Of a stretch of 64,000 nucleotides of DNA, positions 29,011 to 38,751 are shown piece by piece. Both the position numbers and the translations under genes were made by a program. Below the pieces are notes generated by a model. The model saw only the letters and a list, made by a program, of their open reading frames with translations, was not told where the DNA came from and did not search any database. Source of the DNA: Sporosarcina ureae (GTDB lineage Bacteria > Bacillota > Bacilli > Bacillales_A > Planococcaceae); NCBI RefSeq assembly GCF_029267015.1, contig NZ_JARIEA010000020.1:1-64000 (forward strand), given 5' to 3'. The stretch's first letter is position 1, and every line of letters starts with the position of its first letter.

Positions 29011-29575
29011 ATGTATAAGAGTAGCTACAGAACAACAAAGTACAGCACGTCGACTTTAAGCACTTAAAGAAGCTGATTGCAACATGTCCTGTGAGGAGAG
29101 ATTGAGCGGTAAGATTACGGGGCGTCCAGAGCTGCATCGTATGCTTTTGGAGTTAAGACCAGATGATGTAGTTCATGTGCATGAGATATCCCGTCTATCC
29201 CGCTCTGTAAAAATTTACTTACTATAGTTGAAAGTATAAAAGATCGAGAAGCTTCTCTTAGGTAATTAAATGAATCGTGGATAGATGCGTCTAATGATAA
29301 TCCTATGAATGAATTCCATCTTAATCTCTTTGGTAGTCTAGCTCAGTTGGAAAGAGGTTTGACACTGCAGAGGCAAATAGAAGGCATCGAGATTGCTAAG
29401 TCACAAGGTAAATTTAAAGGTCGCAAATTAGAAGTTACAGCTGGTGGGAAGAAAGCCGAAAAAGCCTTGTAAGCCTTCGAGTAGTATCAAGAAGGTAAAT
29501 CTATAAGATATATGCGTAAAACTTTATCGATAGGTACAGAGAATCTATATAGGTTGGTGGAGAGAGAAGGGTTAC
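29011..29575 (+). pseudogene. Decayed serine resolvase
   Basis: Translation across several frames gives RVATEQQSTARRL, a stop, ALKEADC, LSGKITGRPELHRMLLELRP, DDVVHVHEISRLSRSVK, then a frameshift and more stops, then LNESWID, FGSLAQLERGLTLQRQIEG and FKGRKLEV, ending with an HTH-like tail. This is the order of a resolvase/invertase: catalytic domain, E helix, HTH. The N-terminal start and reading frame are lost. It differs from the intact resolvase at 37116, so it is a separate, older acquisition. Confidence 0.88.
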
Positions 29576-30209
29576 GATCGAACCTTCATTGCTTCCAATG
29601 AATAGTACACAAATAGTTACGATTACTGATCTATAGCTTATTAGAAGGTATAAATAAAGATCTTCTTGCGACAGATGTATTTAGCTTAAGACACCTTTAC
29701 TGTACACATTACAAATGTTATTTATGACACTAATACAATCAGCGAGAAATGTTACTTTGATAATGACTATAAGTACTTATTGAGTTGATTTACTCTGTCT
29801 TAATTAGTTATGTTGAGCTTAATAAAGCTTGGAATTTGAGCGAGAAAATAGATATGTGTAATACAAGCTTAAAAATATATACACAAAAGGATAATATATA
29901 ACAATGGTGTTATGGATCTATCGATGATGCTATTGCTAGGTGGGCGCCTAATCTTTAATAGATAACTATGCAGGGGGGCTTGATAGCACATTTAAGCCCT
30001 TCTTTAGGTGCTAACAAGCAATAGTAGGTGTATGCACACGTGAGTCTTAGAACGGTCGTCCGACTCCATAAGAGAGACGACTCATCTGTTTGACACTCTA
30101 CAGTGGCGGTGTCAAAGCTTAGTAATATGGATTATATACATGAGACTTAGCAATACTGGATGAAAAATGGCGAATTGTCGGCAATTCGATTATTTAGGTG
30201 GGTTTCCAA
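29576..30209. other. Non-coding stretch with several short hairpins
   Basis: No gene is supported. TTTGACAC and GTGTCAAA form a perfect 8-bp hairpin near 30098-30125, and CGAATTG-TCGG-CAATTCG forms a 7-bp hairpin with a tetraloop near 30170-30190. A copy of a TAAAAATATATAC-like motif lies near 29870, similar to the operator sites at 26.2 kb. The cluster could be an origin, a recombination site or regulatory DNA for hsdR. Confidence 0.45.
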
Positions 30210-30251
30210 TTTTCAGTATAGTACAATGGAAGTAATATACTATATTGAAAA
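30210..30251. promoter_or_regulatory. 14-bp-arm inverted repeat at the hsdR start
   Basis: TTTTCAGTATAGTA and TACTATATTGAAAA pair at 13 of 14 positions around a 14-nt spacer, ending 12 nt before the chosen hsdR ATG. It overlaps the place where the hsdR promoter or leader must be, so it is a likely operator or translational hairpin controlling restriction. Confidence 0.65.
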
Positions 30252-30263
30252 GCGGTGATTTCA

Positions 30264-33200
30264 ATGAAGAGTAACTTTGAATTTTTTGAAGATCAATGGA
30301 AAGTGATAGGGGAACTTGGCGAAAGTGCGGAACGGTATGCATATAAAGATCCGCATGCTGCTATTATGAAACTGCGTCTATTAGGCGAGTCTATTGCAAA
30401 ATCAATCTTGTCTTCTGATAACATTCAAGAAGCTTATCGCGCAACTCAAGTCGAACGAATCAATATGATTAGAAAAGAAGGACTTGCAGAGCCTGAAATT
30501 CTTGATATTTTTGATGTGCTACGACGTAAAGGTAATTTAGCTTCTCATGAAGCCAGTTATGGGAATACTAGAGAAGCTAAAGGATTGATAGAACTAGCAT
30601 TCAAGCTCTCTATTTGGTTTTATGAAGTTTATGTAGATTGGGAATTTGTTGCACCAGTCTTTACCGAAGTCAGTGAATTAATAGATGAGCCTACTGAGCA
30701 ACTTCGTATAGCTATGGAGGAACTTGAACTAGTATTTGCTGAAAAAGAGCGACAACTTTTAGAGCAAGTAGATGCTAATTCAAAGGACACTATCTCATCA
30801 GAAGTTCGAAGAAAGCGAAAAGAAAAGTCTCATATTCATATCCAAAAACATAGACTATCTGAAGCCCAGACACGTGTCATTATAGACGATAAACTACGTT
30901 CAGTCGGATGGACAGTAGATACTGAACAGCTAAACCGTAAAAAGAATAAAACTATGCCGCAAAAGAATAAGAACATGGCAATCGCAGAATGGAAAGTTGG
31001 CACTAAATATGCGGACTATGCGCTCTTTATCGGATTGCAGTTAGTTGGATTGATTGAAGCTAAAGCTAGCCATCGTGATATTCCTGCAGCGCTAGAGAGC
31101 CAAACAAAGACGTATGCACGTTTAATAAAACCACAAGAAGGAGTTACATTACTTCCTGCTCATGGTGAATACAAAGTACCTTTCCTATACGCTACGAACG
31201 GAAGAGACTATCTTAAACAGCTACAAGATCAATCGGGAATCTGGTTCTGGGATTCCCGTACACCTTACAAACATGCACACGCATTGGAAGGGTGGCATTC
31301 ACCAGATGATCTACGTTTGCTCTTGGACATAGACGATACGGAAGCGAACGCAAAGCTTGCTGAAGAGGATATTACGAAGTTTGGATTACGCTACTACCAG
31401 CAGGATGCCGTACTAGCCACAGAGAAGGCATTAATTGAAGGTCAACGTAAGATGTTGTTAGCGATGGCAACGGGAACAGGTAAGACGCGTACAGCTATAG
31501 CGCTTATGTATCGTCTTATTAAAGCTAAAAAATGTAGACGGATTCTGTTTTTGGTCGATCGCAATTCTCTAGGTCAGCAAGCATTGGATTCATTGAAAGA
31601 TACAAAGTTTGATGGATTAGCTTTTTCAAGTATTTACGATGTGAAGACACTTGAAGATATGACGCCTGAAATAGAGACGAAAGTACAAATAGCGACTGTT
31701 CAAGGAATGGTAAGACGGCTATTTTACAACGACGGAGAAAAGTTACCTTCTGTAGGTCAATATGATTTCATCATCGTGGATGAAGCGCATCGTGGGTATA
31801 CAAGTGATCGTGAAATGTCAGATGATGAACTATTGTTTGAAAATCAAAATGACTATGTGAGTCAATACCGTCGTGTGATCGATTACTATGATGCTGCAGT
31901 ACTTGGATTAACTGCTACACCAGCGCTACATACAACTGACATCTTCGGACTTCCGATTTATAAATATTCCTATACAGAAGCTGTACTCGATGGGTTTTTG
32001 GTCGATCATGAGCCTCCTTATTTGTTTGAATCAGAATTAGCAAAAAAGGGTATTAAGTTTGAAAAAGGCGAAGAAGTCGAAATGTATGATCCTGAGAAGA
32101 GTGAAGTGTTTTTGGATTGCCTAGAAGATGAGCTTACTTTCAATGTAGAACACTTCAATAGACAAGTAATTACCGAATCGTTTAATCGGGCGGTCTTGGA
32201 CAAGCTAACGGACTATATAGACCCTGATAGTCGTGAAAAGACATTAATATTTGCAGCTACCAACCAACATGCCGACTTAGTAGTACGTTTACTAAAAGAA
32301 GCTTTCGAAAACCGTGGAGATACTGTATCGGATGATGCAATCGTTAAAATCACGGGTTCGATCTATAACCCGAATGAAATGATTAAACGTTTTAAAAATG
32401 AACGTTTGCCTAATATTGTGGTGACTGTAGACTTACTTACAACAGGGATAGATGTTCCAACCATTACGAACTTGGTCTTCTTGCGTCGTATCAAGTCACG
32501 TATTCTATACGATCAAATGCTAGGACGTGCAACACGTCTATGTCCTGAGATAGGCAAGACTCATTTCCGTGTGTATGATGCGGTTGGTATTTACAATCAA
32601 CTCCAGCAATACACGGATATGAAACCTGTCGTAAAACAGCAGAACTTCACAATTACAGACCTACAAGAATCATTTACAAATGCAACAACGGAAGATGAAG
32701 CAGATCACTTCCGAAATCAGTTAGTTGCTAAGATTCAACGTAAAAAGCAAAGGATTGATAGTGAGGGGCAGCGTCGTTTTGAAGAATTGTCTAAGGGAAC
32801 TACTTTGGATGATTGGGTACAAGACGTTCAGCAATATCGTCCACAGCAAGCAGAAGCAAATAGTATTCTGTTTGAGTTCGTCGCAACGTATCAGACACCT
32901 AAAGACTTTCAAGTGATTTCGAATCATGAAGATAGTATTGGCGATGTAACCCGAGGATATGGAGAAGGAAACGAAAAGCCAGCAGACTATTTAGATGGTT
33001 TTGTACAGTTCATTCGTTCGAATATGAATGAGATCCCTGCACTTCAATTAGTTTGCACCCGACCTCGTGATTTGACTAAGAAAGACTTACGAGAACTGGT
33101 TACACTGTTAGATACAAAAGGTTTCAAACAATCACATCTACAAACAGCGTGGAAGCAATCCAACAACGTAGAGATTGCTGCAGATATTATTAGCTTCATC

Positions 33201-33485
33201 CGCCAAGCTGCTTTAGGTGAAGCGCTTGTAGATCATGAAACACGTGTCAAACAGGCGATGCAAAAAGTCTATTCACTTCACGACTGGACACCTCGACAAG
33301 AGAAGTGGTTGGAGCGAATAGAGAAGCAGTTACTACAAGTGCCTATTCTCGCTCCTACGCCAGAAGAAGCATTCTCTGAAGAACCATTCAAGAGCAGTGG
33401 CGGTTATAAACGGCTCAAACGTGACTTTGGAGACGACTTAGATACTATTGTCTATGCGATAAACGATAATTTGTATATTAGTTAA
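30264..33485 (+). CDS. hsdR: Type I restriction enzyme R subunit (HsdR)
   Basis: A 1073-residue motor/nuclease subunit. The N-terminal about 130 residues form a DUF4145-like helical domain. The HSDR_N nuclease region (about 190-290) includes YADYALFIGLQLVGLIEAKA with the catalytic Glu-x-Lys. Helicase motifs: ATGTGKTRTA (about 400), VDEAHRG (about 505), LTATPALHT, VDLLTTGIDVP and QMLGRATRLCP. The C-terminal EcoEI_R_C-like domain completes it. I prefer the ATG over the GTG three codons upstream. A terminator follows, so hsdMS are transcribed separately. Confidence 0.95.
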   Translation: MKSNFEFFEDQWKVIGELGESAERYAYKDPHAAIMKLRLLGESIAKSILSSDNIQEAYRATQVERINMIRKEGLAEPEILDIFDVLRRKGNLASHEASYGNTREAKGLIELAFKLSIWFYEVYVDWEFVAPVFTEVSELIDEPTEQLRIAMEELELVFAEKERQLLEQVDANSKDTISSEVRRKRKEKSHIHIQKHRLSEAQTRVIIDDKLRSVGWTVDTEQLNRKKNKTMPQKNKNMAIAEWKVGTKYADYALFIGLQLVGLIEAKASHRDIPAALESQTKTYARLIKPQEGVTLLPAHGEYKVPFLYATNGRDYLKQLQDQSGIWFWDSRTPYKHAHALEGWHSPDDLRLLLDIDDTEANAKLAEEDITKFGLRYYQQDAVLATEKALIEGQRKMLLAMATGTGKTRTAIALMYRLIKAKKCRRILFLVDRNSLGQQALDSLKDTKFDGLAFSSIYDVKTLEDMTPEIETKVQIATVQGMVRRLFYNDGEKLPSVGQYDFIIVDEAHRGYTSDREMSDDELLFENQNDYVSQYRRVIDYYDAAVLGLTATPALHTTDIFGLPIYKYSYTEAVLDGFLVDHEPPYLFESELAKKGIKFEKGEEVEMYDPEKSEVFLDCLEDELTFNVEHFNRQVITESFNRAVLDKLTDYIDPDSREKTLIFAATNQHADLVVRLLKEAFENRGDTVSDDAIVKITGSIYNPNEMIKRFKNERLPNIVVTVDLLTTGIDVPTITNLVFLRRIKSRILYDQMLGRATRLCPEIGKTHFRVYDAVGIYNQLQQYTDMKPVVKQQNFTITDLQESFTNATTEDEADHFRNQLVAKIQRKKQRIDSEGQRRFEELSKGTTLDDWVQDVQQYRPQQAEANSILFEFVATYQTPKDFQVISNHEDSIGDVTRGYGEGNEKPADYLDGFVQFIRSNMNEIPALQLVCTRPRDLTKKDLRELVTLLDTKGFKQSHLQTAWKQSNNVEIAADIISFIRQAALGEALVDHETRVKQAMQKVYSLHDWTPRQEKWLERIEKQLLQVPILAPTPEEAFSEEPFKSSGGYKRLKRDFGDDLDTIVYAINDNLYIS

Positions 33486-33495
33486 ATAGAGAGAA

Positions 33496-33531
33496 AGGGG
33501 GAGATCTATCTGTGTAGATTTCCTCTTTTTT
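33496..33531 (+). terminator. Rho-independent terminator between hsdR and hsdM
   Basis: GGGGAGATCTA pairs with TAGATTTCCTC around a short loop, then T6. A possible -10 (TATACT, about 33554-33559) for hsdM follows. Confidence 0.75.
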
Positions 33532-33591
33532 CGAGAAGTACAGCATGTTAAGGTATACTACTATGTGTAAAGAGAAATCAGGAGGAATGAC

Positions 33592-35025
33592 ATGAATAAC
33601 AATGAGATCGTAGCAAAATTATGGAGTTTAGCCGACGTTTTACGGGATGACGGTATTACATATCACGAATACGTGACAGAGTTAACCTATTTACTATTTT
33701 TGAAAATGATGCAAGAACAAGACACAGAAGAAATTATCCCTGAAGGTAAACGCTGGAGCGACTTAGTCAGCAAAGAAGGAATCGAATTAAAGAACTTCTA
33801 TCGCCAATTACTACTTGATCTAGGCAATGAAGAAATTAAAAATGAAAGCTTGCGCATGATTTATAGCGGTGCATCCACAAGTATCGATGAGCCGAAAAAC
33901 CTTGAAAAGATTATTAAATCAATAGATAGCCTTGATTGGTACAATGCAAAGGAAGAAGGGCTAGGAAATCTCTATGAAGGATTACTCGAGAAAAATGCGA
34001 GTGAGAAGAAATCTGGAGCAGGACAGTACTTTACACCGCGTGTATTGATTGACGTAATGGTTCAGTTAATGGATCCAAAGATTGGCGAGCGTTGCAATGA
34101 CCCCGCAGCAGGAACATTCGGCTTTATGATTTCAGCCGATTATTATTTGAAACAACAAACAGACAACTATTTTGATCTATCACCAGCAGAAGTTGAATTT
34201 CAAAAGAGAGAAGCATTTACTGGTATGGAGCTAGTAAAAGATACACATCGTTTAGCTATCATGAACGCATTGCTTCATGATATGGAAGGACGACTTGAGC
34301 AAGGCGATACGCTATCATCCAATGGTAAGTGGATGAAGAACTTCAACGTAGTCTTAACCAACCCTCCATTTGGTACAAAAAAAGGTGGAGAGCGTGCCAC
34401 GCGTGATGATTTGACGTTTCAAACGTCAAACAAACAATTGAACTTCTTGCAACTGATCTATAATTCCCTTGTAACCGACGGTACTGGACGTGCAGCAGTT
34501 ATTCTACCTGATAACGTTCTGTTCGAAGGTGGGATTGGTGCGCAGATTCGTCGAGACTTAATGGATAAATGTAATTTGCACACGATCTTACGCTTACCGA
34601 CAGGAATCTTCTATGCGCAAGGCGTTAAGACAAACGTTTTGTTCTTCGACAGAGGAATAACAGAGCAAGAGAATACAAAAGAAACATGGGTATATGATCT
34701 TCGTACCAATATGGCTTCATTCGGTAAGCGGAATCAGTTAACAATGGCTCACTTTGAAGACTTTATGAAAGCTTATGTGGCGGATGATCGTTCTTTAATT
34801 GAAGATGAGCGGTGGAATAAATTTATGCGTGAAGACATTGCAAAGAAAAACGACAGTCTGGATGTAGGATTGATTGCAGATGACTCATTATCAGCGTATG
34901 ATAACTTGCCCGATCCGATTGAGTCGGCAGAAGAAGCGATTGCGAAACTGCAGCAGGCGATGGAGTTGCTTCATGAAGTGGTGAATGAGTTAAAAGCAGT
35001 TGATGAAGAGGTGGTAAATCAGTGA
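33592..35025 (+). CDS. hsdM: Type I restriction-modification M subunit (HsdM)
   Basis: A 477-residue N6-adenine methyltransferase. HsdM_N is at about residues 1-125. The SAM site is DPAAGTFGF (about 169-177) after SGAGQYFTPR, and the catalytic motif is LTNPPFGTKKG (about 258-268). The usual length and all motifs are present. AGGAGG precedes the ATG. It overlaps hsdS by 4 nt, so the methylase subunits are made together. Confidence 0.96.
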   Translation: MNNNEIVAKLWSLADVLRDDGITYHEYVTELTYLLFLKMMQEQDTEEIIPEGKRWSDLVSKEGIELKNFYRQLLLDLGNEEIKNESLRMIYSGASTSIDEPKNLEKIIKSIDSLDWYNAKEEGLGNLYEGLLEKNASEKKSGAGQYFTPRVLIDVMVQLMDPKIGERCNDPAAGTFGFMISADYYLKQQTDNYFDLSPAEVEFQKREAFTGMELVKDTHRLAIMNALLHDMEGRLEQGDTLSSNGKWMKNFNVVLTNPPFGTKKGGERATRDDLTFQTSNKQLNFLQLIYNSLVTDGTGRAAVILPDNVLFEGGIGAQIRRDLMDKCNLHTILRLPTGIFYAQGVKTNVLFFDRGITEQENTKETWVYDLRTNMASFGKRNQLTMAHFEDFMKAYVADDRSLIEDERWNKFMREDIAKKNDSLDVGLIADDSLSAYDNLPDPIESAEEAIAKLQQAMELLHEVVNELKAVDEEVVNQ

Positions 35026-36503
35026 GTCAGAAACAAAAGATCGATGATGAAATGTTAGAAGATGTACTATTACTAAAAAACGAGCAACCACATGAAATTC
35101 CAGAAAACTGGGTGTGGACAAGGGTTTCAAATTTTATTGAAATGGAAAGGGGAATTACTTTTCCCGCCAGTGCTAAAAAAAATGAATTTGAGGATGGTCT
35201 TATAGGTTGTGCAAGGACAGCAAATATTCAGGAAGAGTTCGTATGGGATGATTTAATATATGTTAATAAAGCATATACGAAAGGAAATGAACGTAAACTT
35301 GTTCAAGAGAATGATATATTAATGTCCATTGCCAATTCGTATAATTTAGTAGGTAAGATTTCTTTTATTAAAGAAGTTAAAGAAAATATAACATTTGGAG
35401 GCTTTTTATTATGTATTAGATCTAAAAATTTCAATGTGAATTTTATTTTTTACTACTTCAGATACTTATTCCTAAGTGGGAAGATTCAACAAATAGCAAG
35501 TCAGACAACTAATATAGCTAATATTAGCGCTAAAAAAATTCAAGCTCTACCAATCCCGATACCCCCAGTACCTGAACAAAAACGGATTGCTGAGAAAGTG
35601 GAGCGTCTTTTAGGTAAGATTGATGAAGCTAAGCGGTTAATTGATGAAGCAAAAGAAACGCTTGAACTTCGTCGAGCTGCTATTTTGGATAAGGCTTTTC
35701 GGGGTGAATTGACTAAGAAGTGGCGGGAAGAAAACCTAAATGTTGAGAACGTTGATTCAATATTTAATAAAATTAAGGATGATCAAAGTATAAAACGAAA
35801 GATAATAAAGCCAATTGAGGAAGATGAGATAAATTCTATATTACCATCGAATTGGAAGTGGGTAAGATTAGGTGACGTTTTTAAAATAACGTCTGGGGGA
35901 ACACCTAAGAGAGCTGTTTCAAAATATTATGACGGTCATATCCCATGGGTAAAGACAGGAGAAATAAAATGGAATACTATTTATGATACAGCTGAACATA
36001 TTACTGTAGAAGCTATATCAAATAGTTCGGCTAAATTACTACCTAAGGATAGCGTTTTAGTTGCTATGTATGGACAAGGTTTGACTAGAGGTAGGGCAGC
36101 GATATTAGCAACTGAAACTACATGTAATCAAGCCGTATGCGCTTTACTTCCAAACGAATTTATACTACCGAAATATCTGTTTTATTATTTTATGGAGGGT
36201 TACCAGAGATTTAGAGAAATAGCTAAGGGAGGAAATCAGGAAAATTTAAGCGCAACCTTGATTTCTAACTTTATTTTTCCATTCCCACCATTAGAAGAGC
36301 AAAGAGCAATTGTAGAAATCCTCGATACCATATTTAATAATGAAGATAAAAGTACAGATTTAATTGATGAAAGATTGAAAAACGATGAATTAAGAGCGTC
36401 TGTATTAGCGATAGCATTTCGTGGTGAACTTGGAACAAATGATTCAAGTGAAGAATCTGCAATGGAGCTATTAAAGTCTATGGTGCAACAACAAGTAAAA
36501 TAG
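35022..36503 (+). CDS. hsdS: Type I restriction-modification specificity subunit (HsdS)
   Basis: A 493-residue target-recognition subunit. Two target recognition domains are visible: one starts near residue 28 (IPENWVWTRV), the other near 270 (LPSNWKWVRLGDVFKITSGG). Each is followed by a helical conserved region (PEQKRIAEKVERLLGKIDEA at about 185, and EEQRAIVEILDTIFNNE at about 425), both ending in AFRGEL. The protein is full length, so the system can recognise a bipartite site, which cannot be read from sequence alone. Confidence 0.95.
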   Translation: MSQKQKIDDEMLEDVLLLKNEQPHEIPENWVWTRVSNFIEMERGITFPASAKKNEFEDGLIGCARTANIQEEFVWDDLIYVNKAYTKGNERKLVQENDILMSIANSYNLVGKISFIKEVKENITFGGFLLCIRSKNFNVNFIFYYFRYLFLSGKIQQIASQTTNIANISAKKIQALPIPIPPVPEQKRIAEKVERLLGKIDEAKRLIDEAKETLELRRAAILDKAFRGELTKKWREENLNVENVDSIFNKIKDDQSIKRKIIKPIEEDEINSILPSNWKWVRLGDVFKITSGGTPKRAVSKYYDGHIPWVKTGEIKWNTIYDTAEHITVEAISNSSAKLLPKDSVLVAMYGQGLTRGRAAILATETTCNQAVCALLPNEFILPKYLFYYFMEGYQRFREIAKGGNQENLSATLISNFIFPFPPLEEQRAIVEILDTIFNNEDKSTDLIDERLKNDELRASVLAIAFRGELGTNDSSEESAMELLKSMVQQQVK

Positions 36504-36510
36504 TTTTAAG

Positions 36511-36541
36511 AAGGCATCCAAATTACTTGGGTGTCTTTTTC
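36511..36541 (+). terminator. Rho-independent terminator after hsdS
   Basis: GGCATCCAA pairs with TTGGGTGTC around ATTAC, then T5. Confidence 0.85.
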
Positions 36542-36973
36542 GTTTTATTATTATTATCTGAATTCTGGAATAATCATAACGGATAGTAACCCACTCAGCG
36601 CGGATCCAATAGAGTCACATCCACAGATGTTTGGAATTCCTTAGAGTCGTGATTCTAGGTGCATAAATGAAGTTAAGTTCACAGGTTGAATTTAAAGTCT
36701 TATGATAGCTCTCTGTGGAGTTGATGAGTTATTGTTTTTGAGATGTTGAAACCACATGTATCCACAAATAAGTATTTGATAAATTTCCGATACGACTCAA
36801 GTAATATGTATGATTTAGTCTGTTAAAGGGTTGATACGAGTAGAGATAAACTGGGGGTATTTCGATAACGATTATCGACATCAGAATCGTCTTCTATTGG
36901 AGTGGTAATAAATGAATAAGCAGCTTTTTCATGTTGTTAACAAAATCGCATGTAAGTTTAGAGCGTGCCTTAG
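36542..36973. other. AT-rich gap between hsdS and the resolvase
   Basis: I find no gene, tRNA or terminator here. Short palindromic stretches occur but none stands out. Confidence 0.4.
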
Positions 36974-37067
36974 ATTTACAACCGATAAACATTGAACGAA
37001 TGTAAATATAGAGTTGTGTAGATAATTTATTTACGAAATGTAAATGAAATCTTGAACCTAAATTTAC
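36974..37067. promoter_or_regulatory. Cluster of ATTTAC half-sites before the resolvase gene
   Basis: ATTTAC at 36974, GTAAAT at 37002, the palindrome ATTTAC-GAAAT-GTAAAT at 37029-37045, and ATTTAC at 37062. Resolvases of this family usually bind such dyads directly upstream of their gene (the res site), where they also repress themselves. The assignment is by position. Confidence 0.55.
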
Positions 37068-37115
37068 GATATGCTATCTTTGATCCATTAGATAAATACG
37101 GAAGGATCGAATAAC

Positions 37116-37664
37116 ATGAACATAGCATATATCAGAGTGTCAACAGTTGAACAGAATGAAGCAAGACAAATTGAGGCGATGAGGCAGTATAGAATAGACA
37201 AGTTGTATCAAGAGAAAGTCTCTGCTAAGAATACAAACAGACCAAAACTTCAAGAGATGATAGACTTTGCAAGAGAAGGCGATACGATCTATGTCGCAGA
37301 TTTCTCTAGGTTAGCACGCTCAACAAAAGACCTCTTAGAACTAGTCGAGCTATTAGAAACAAAGGGTGTTCAATTGGTATCTATTAAAGAAAATATCGAC
37401 ACATCAACGGCAACTGGCAGACTAATGTTAAAGATGATTAGTGCTATTAATGATTTTGAACGTGAGAATATGCTTGAAAGACAGCGAGAAGGTATTGCGA
37501 TTGCAAAAGCAGAAGGCAAGTACAAAGGTCGAAAAGAAGTATCCATCGCAGATTTTGATCATCACTATCGACGTTATATGAATCGTGAAGTAACCAAGTC
37601 GCAGCTTGCTAAAGAGTTAAAAATATCAAGACCAACATTGGATAAGTTAATCAAGAAACATTAA
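37116..37664 (+). CDS. Serine recombinase (resolvase/invertase)
   Basis: A 182-residue small serine recombinase. The catalytic Ser is in IAYIRVSTVEQ (residue 9), with Arg in FSRLARSTKDL (about 67-70) and the E-helix region ISAINDFERENMLERQREGI (about 108-127). A C-terminal HTH is at about 145-180 (NREVTKSQLAKELKISRPTL). GGAAGGATCG lies upstream of the ATG. It is intact, in contrast to the relic at 29 kb. Confidence 0.94.
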   Translation: MNIAYIRVSTVEQNEARQIEAMRQYRIDKLYQEKVSAKNTNRPKLQEMIDFAREGDTIYVADFSRLARSTKDLLELVELLETKGVQLVSIKENIDTSTATGRLMLKMISAINDFERENMLERQREGIAIAKAEGKYKGRKEVSIADFDHHYRRYMNREVTKSQLAKELKISRPTLDKLIKKH

Positions 37665-37941
37665 AAAGTAAGTTAAGGGACTCCCATGGGATCTCTTTCT
37701 TTGCATCAATGATATAAGACTTGATTTCCACTATTTTAGTATGTATATGAGCGGGAGATAGTCTAGGTTGCTTTATCCACACGTCATAGAAAATCCAGTT
37801 TTTGTTGTGATGGATCTATTCTAAGTGCAATGGAAATTAGATCATCACCTAAAACGTAGTACGAAATTAATGGTATTTAACCCTAAAAAATACATAACAT
37901 TGTATAATAGTGTAATAAATGAATTTTAGGAGGGGAAAATT
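37665..37941. other. Gap before the CD-NTase gene
   Basis: No gene. A TCCCATGGGA palindrome near 37683 followed by a T-rich stretch may be a weak terminator of the resolvase. A TATAAT-like box near 37900 (TGTATAATAG) could drive the CD-NTase operon. Confidence 0.4.
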
Positions 37942-38748
37942 TTGTCGGTCAATAGCTATTTATCAACATTATCGAGTTCTCTGGTTCTATCGTCTTTGGA
38001 GAATGCCAACATTAGAACTTCTATTGCTAATTTATCTAAAAATCTAAATTACTACTTTAATCAAGGGGAATTACACACTCATTTCCAATTTGGGTCAAGT
38101 ACAAGAGGAACAATATTGCCCCGTAGAGTAGATTCGGATTCTGATGTCGATTATATGGTAGTATTCAAGAACCCGAGAGGCTTTACTCCAGAAACTTTAT
38201 TAAAGCGTTTAAAAGATTTTATGCACACCTACTACAGTCGTTCAGAAATATATAAAGATAGCCCAACAATGGTATTGGAATTGAACCATATTAAGTTTGA
38301 ATTAGTCCCCGCAATTCAAGACGATTGGGGGAATATCTCAATACCTTCAAAGGAAAACTTTTTCTCAAGGTGGATACCAACAGACCCATTAGGATTCAAT
38401 GAAAAATTAACACAAGTAAATGTATATAATAATTCAAAAATAAAACCTTTAGTAAGGTTAATGAAATATTGGAATACTAACAAATTAGATGGACATTTTT
38501 ATTCGTTTGAATTAGAAAATTGGATTGTGCAAAAATATACTTTCAATAGGCAGGTGTTCTTAAAGGATTATATTTACGACACTATTGAAGGTCTAAGTCC
38601 AAATTATGATGATTCTCAAAGGTATAAAGAACGTCTGGTAAGGGCTAAAAATATTATTAGGGAAGTTAAATGGTTTGAACAAAATGGTCTCGAAATACAA
38701 GCAAGAGAGAAAATAAAGAATATTTTTCCAGAAATATATGTGAGGTGA
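37942..38748 (+). CDS. CD-NTase-like nucleotidyltransferase of a CBASS-type module
   Basis: A 268-residue SMODS-class nucleotidyltransferase. The Pol-beta active site reads FQFGSSTRGT (Gly51-Ser52) followed by SDSDVDYMVVF (Asp68 and Asp70). The third acidic position falls in IKFELVPAI, a Glu (120) where Asp is more common. Enzymes of this class make cyclic di- or trinucleotides after phage sensing. It starts with TTG behind AGGAGGGG. The effector gene follows after 3 nt, so the pair is an operon. It is somewhat short for the class. Confidence 0.85.
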   Translation: MSVNSYLSTLSSSLVLSSLENANIRTSIANLSKNLNYYFNQGELHTHFQFGSSTRGTILPRRVDSDSDVDYMVVFKNPRGFTPETLLKRLKDFMHTYYSRSEIYKDSPTMVLELNHIKFELVPAIQDDWGNISIPSKENFFSRWIPTDPLGFNEKLTQVNVYNNSKIKPLVRLMKYWNTNKLDGHFYSFELENWIVQKYTFNRQVFLKDYIYDTIEGLSPNYDDSQRYKERLVRAKNIIREVKWFEQNGLEIQAREKIKNIFPEIYVR

Positions 38749-38751
38749 AGT

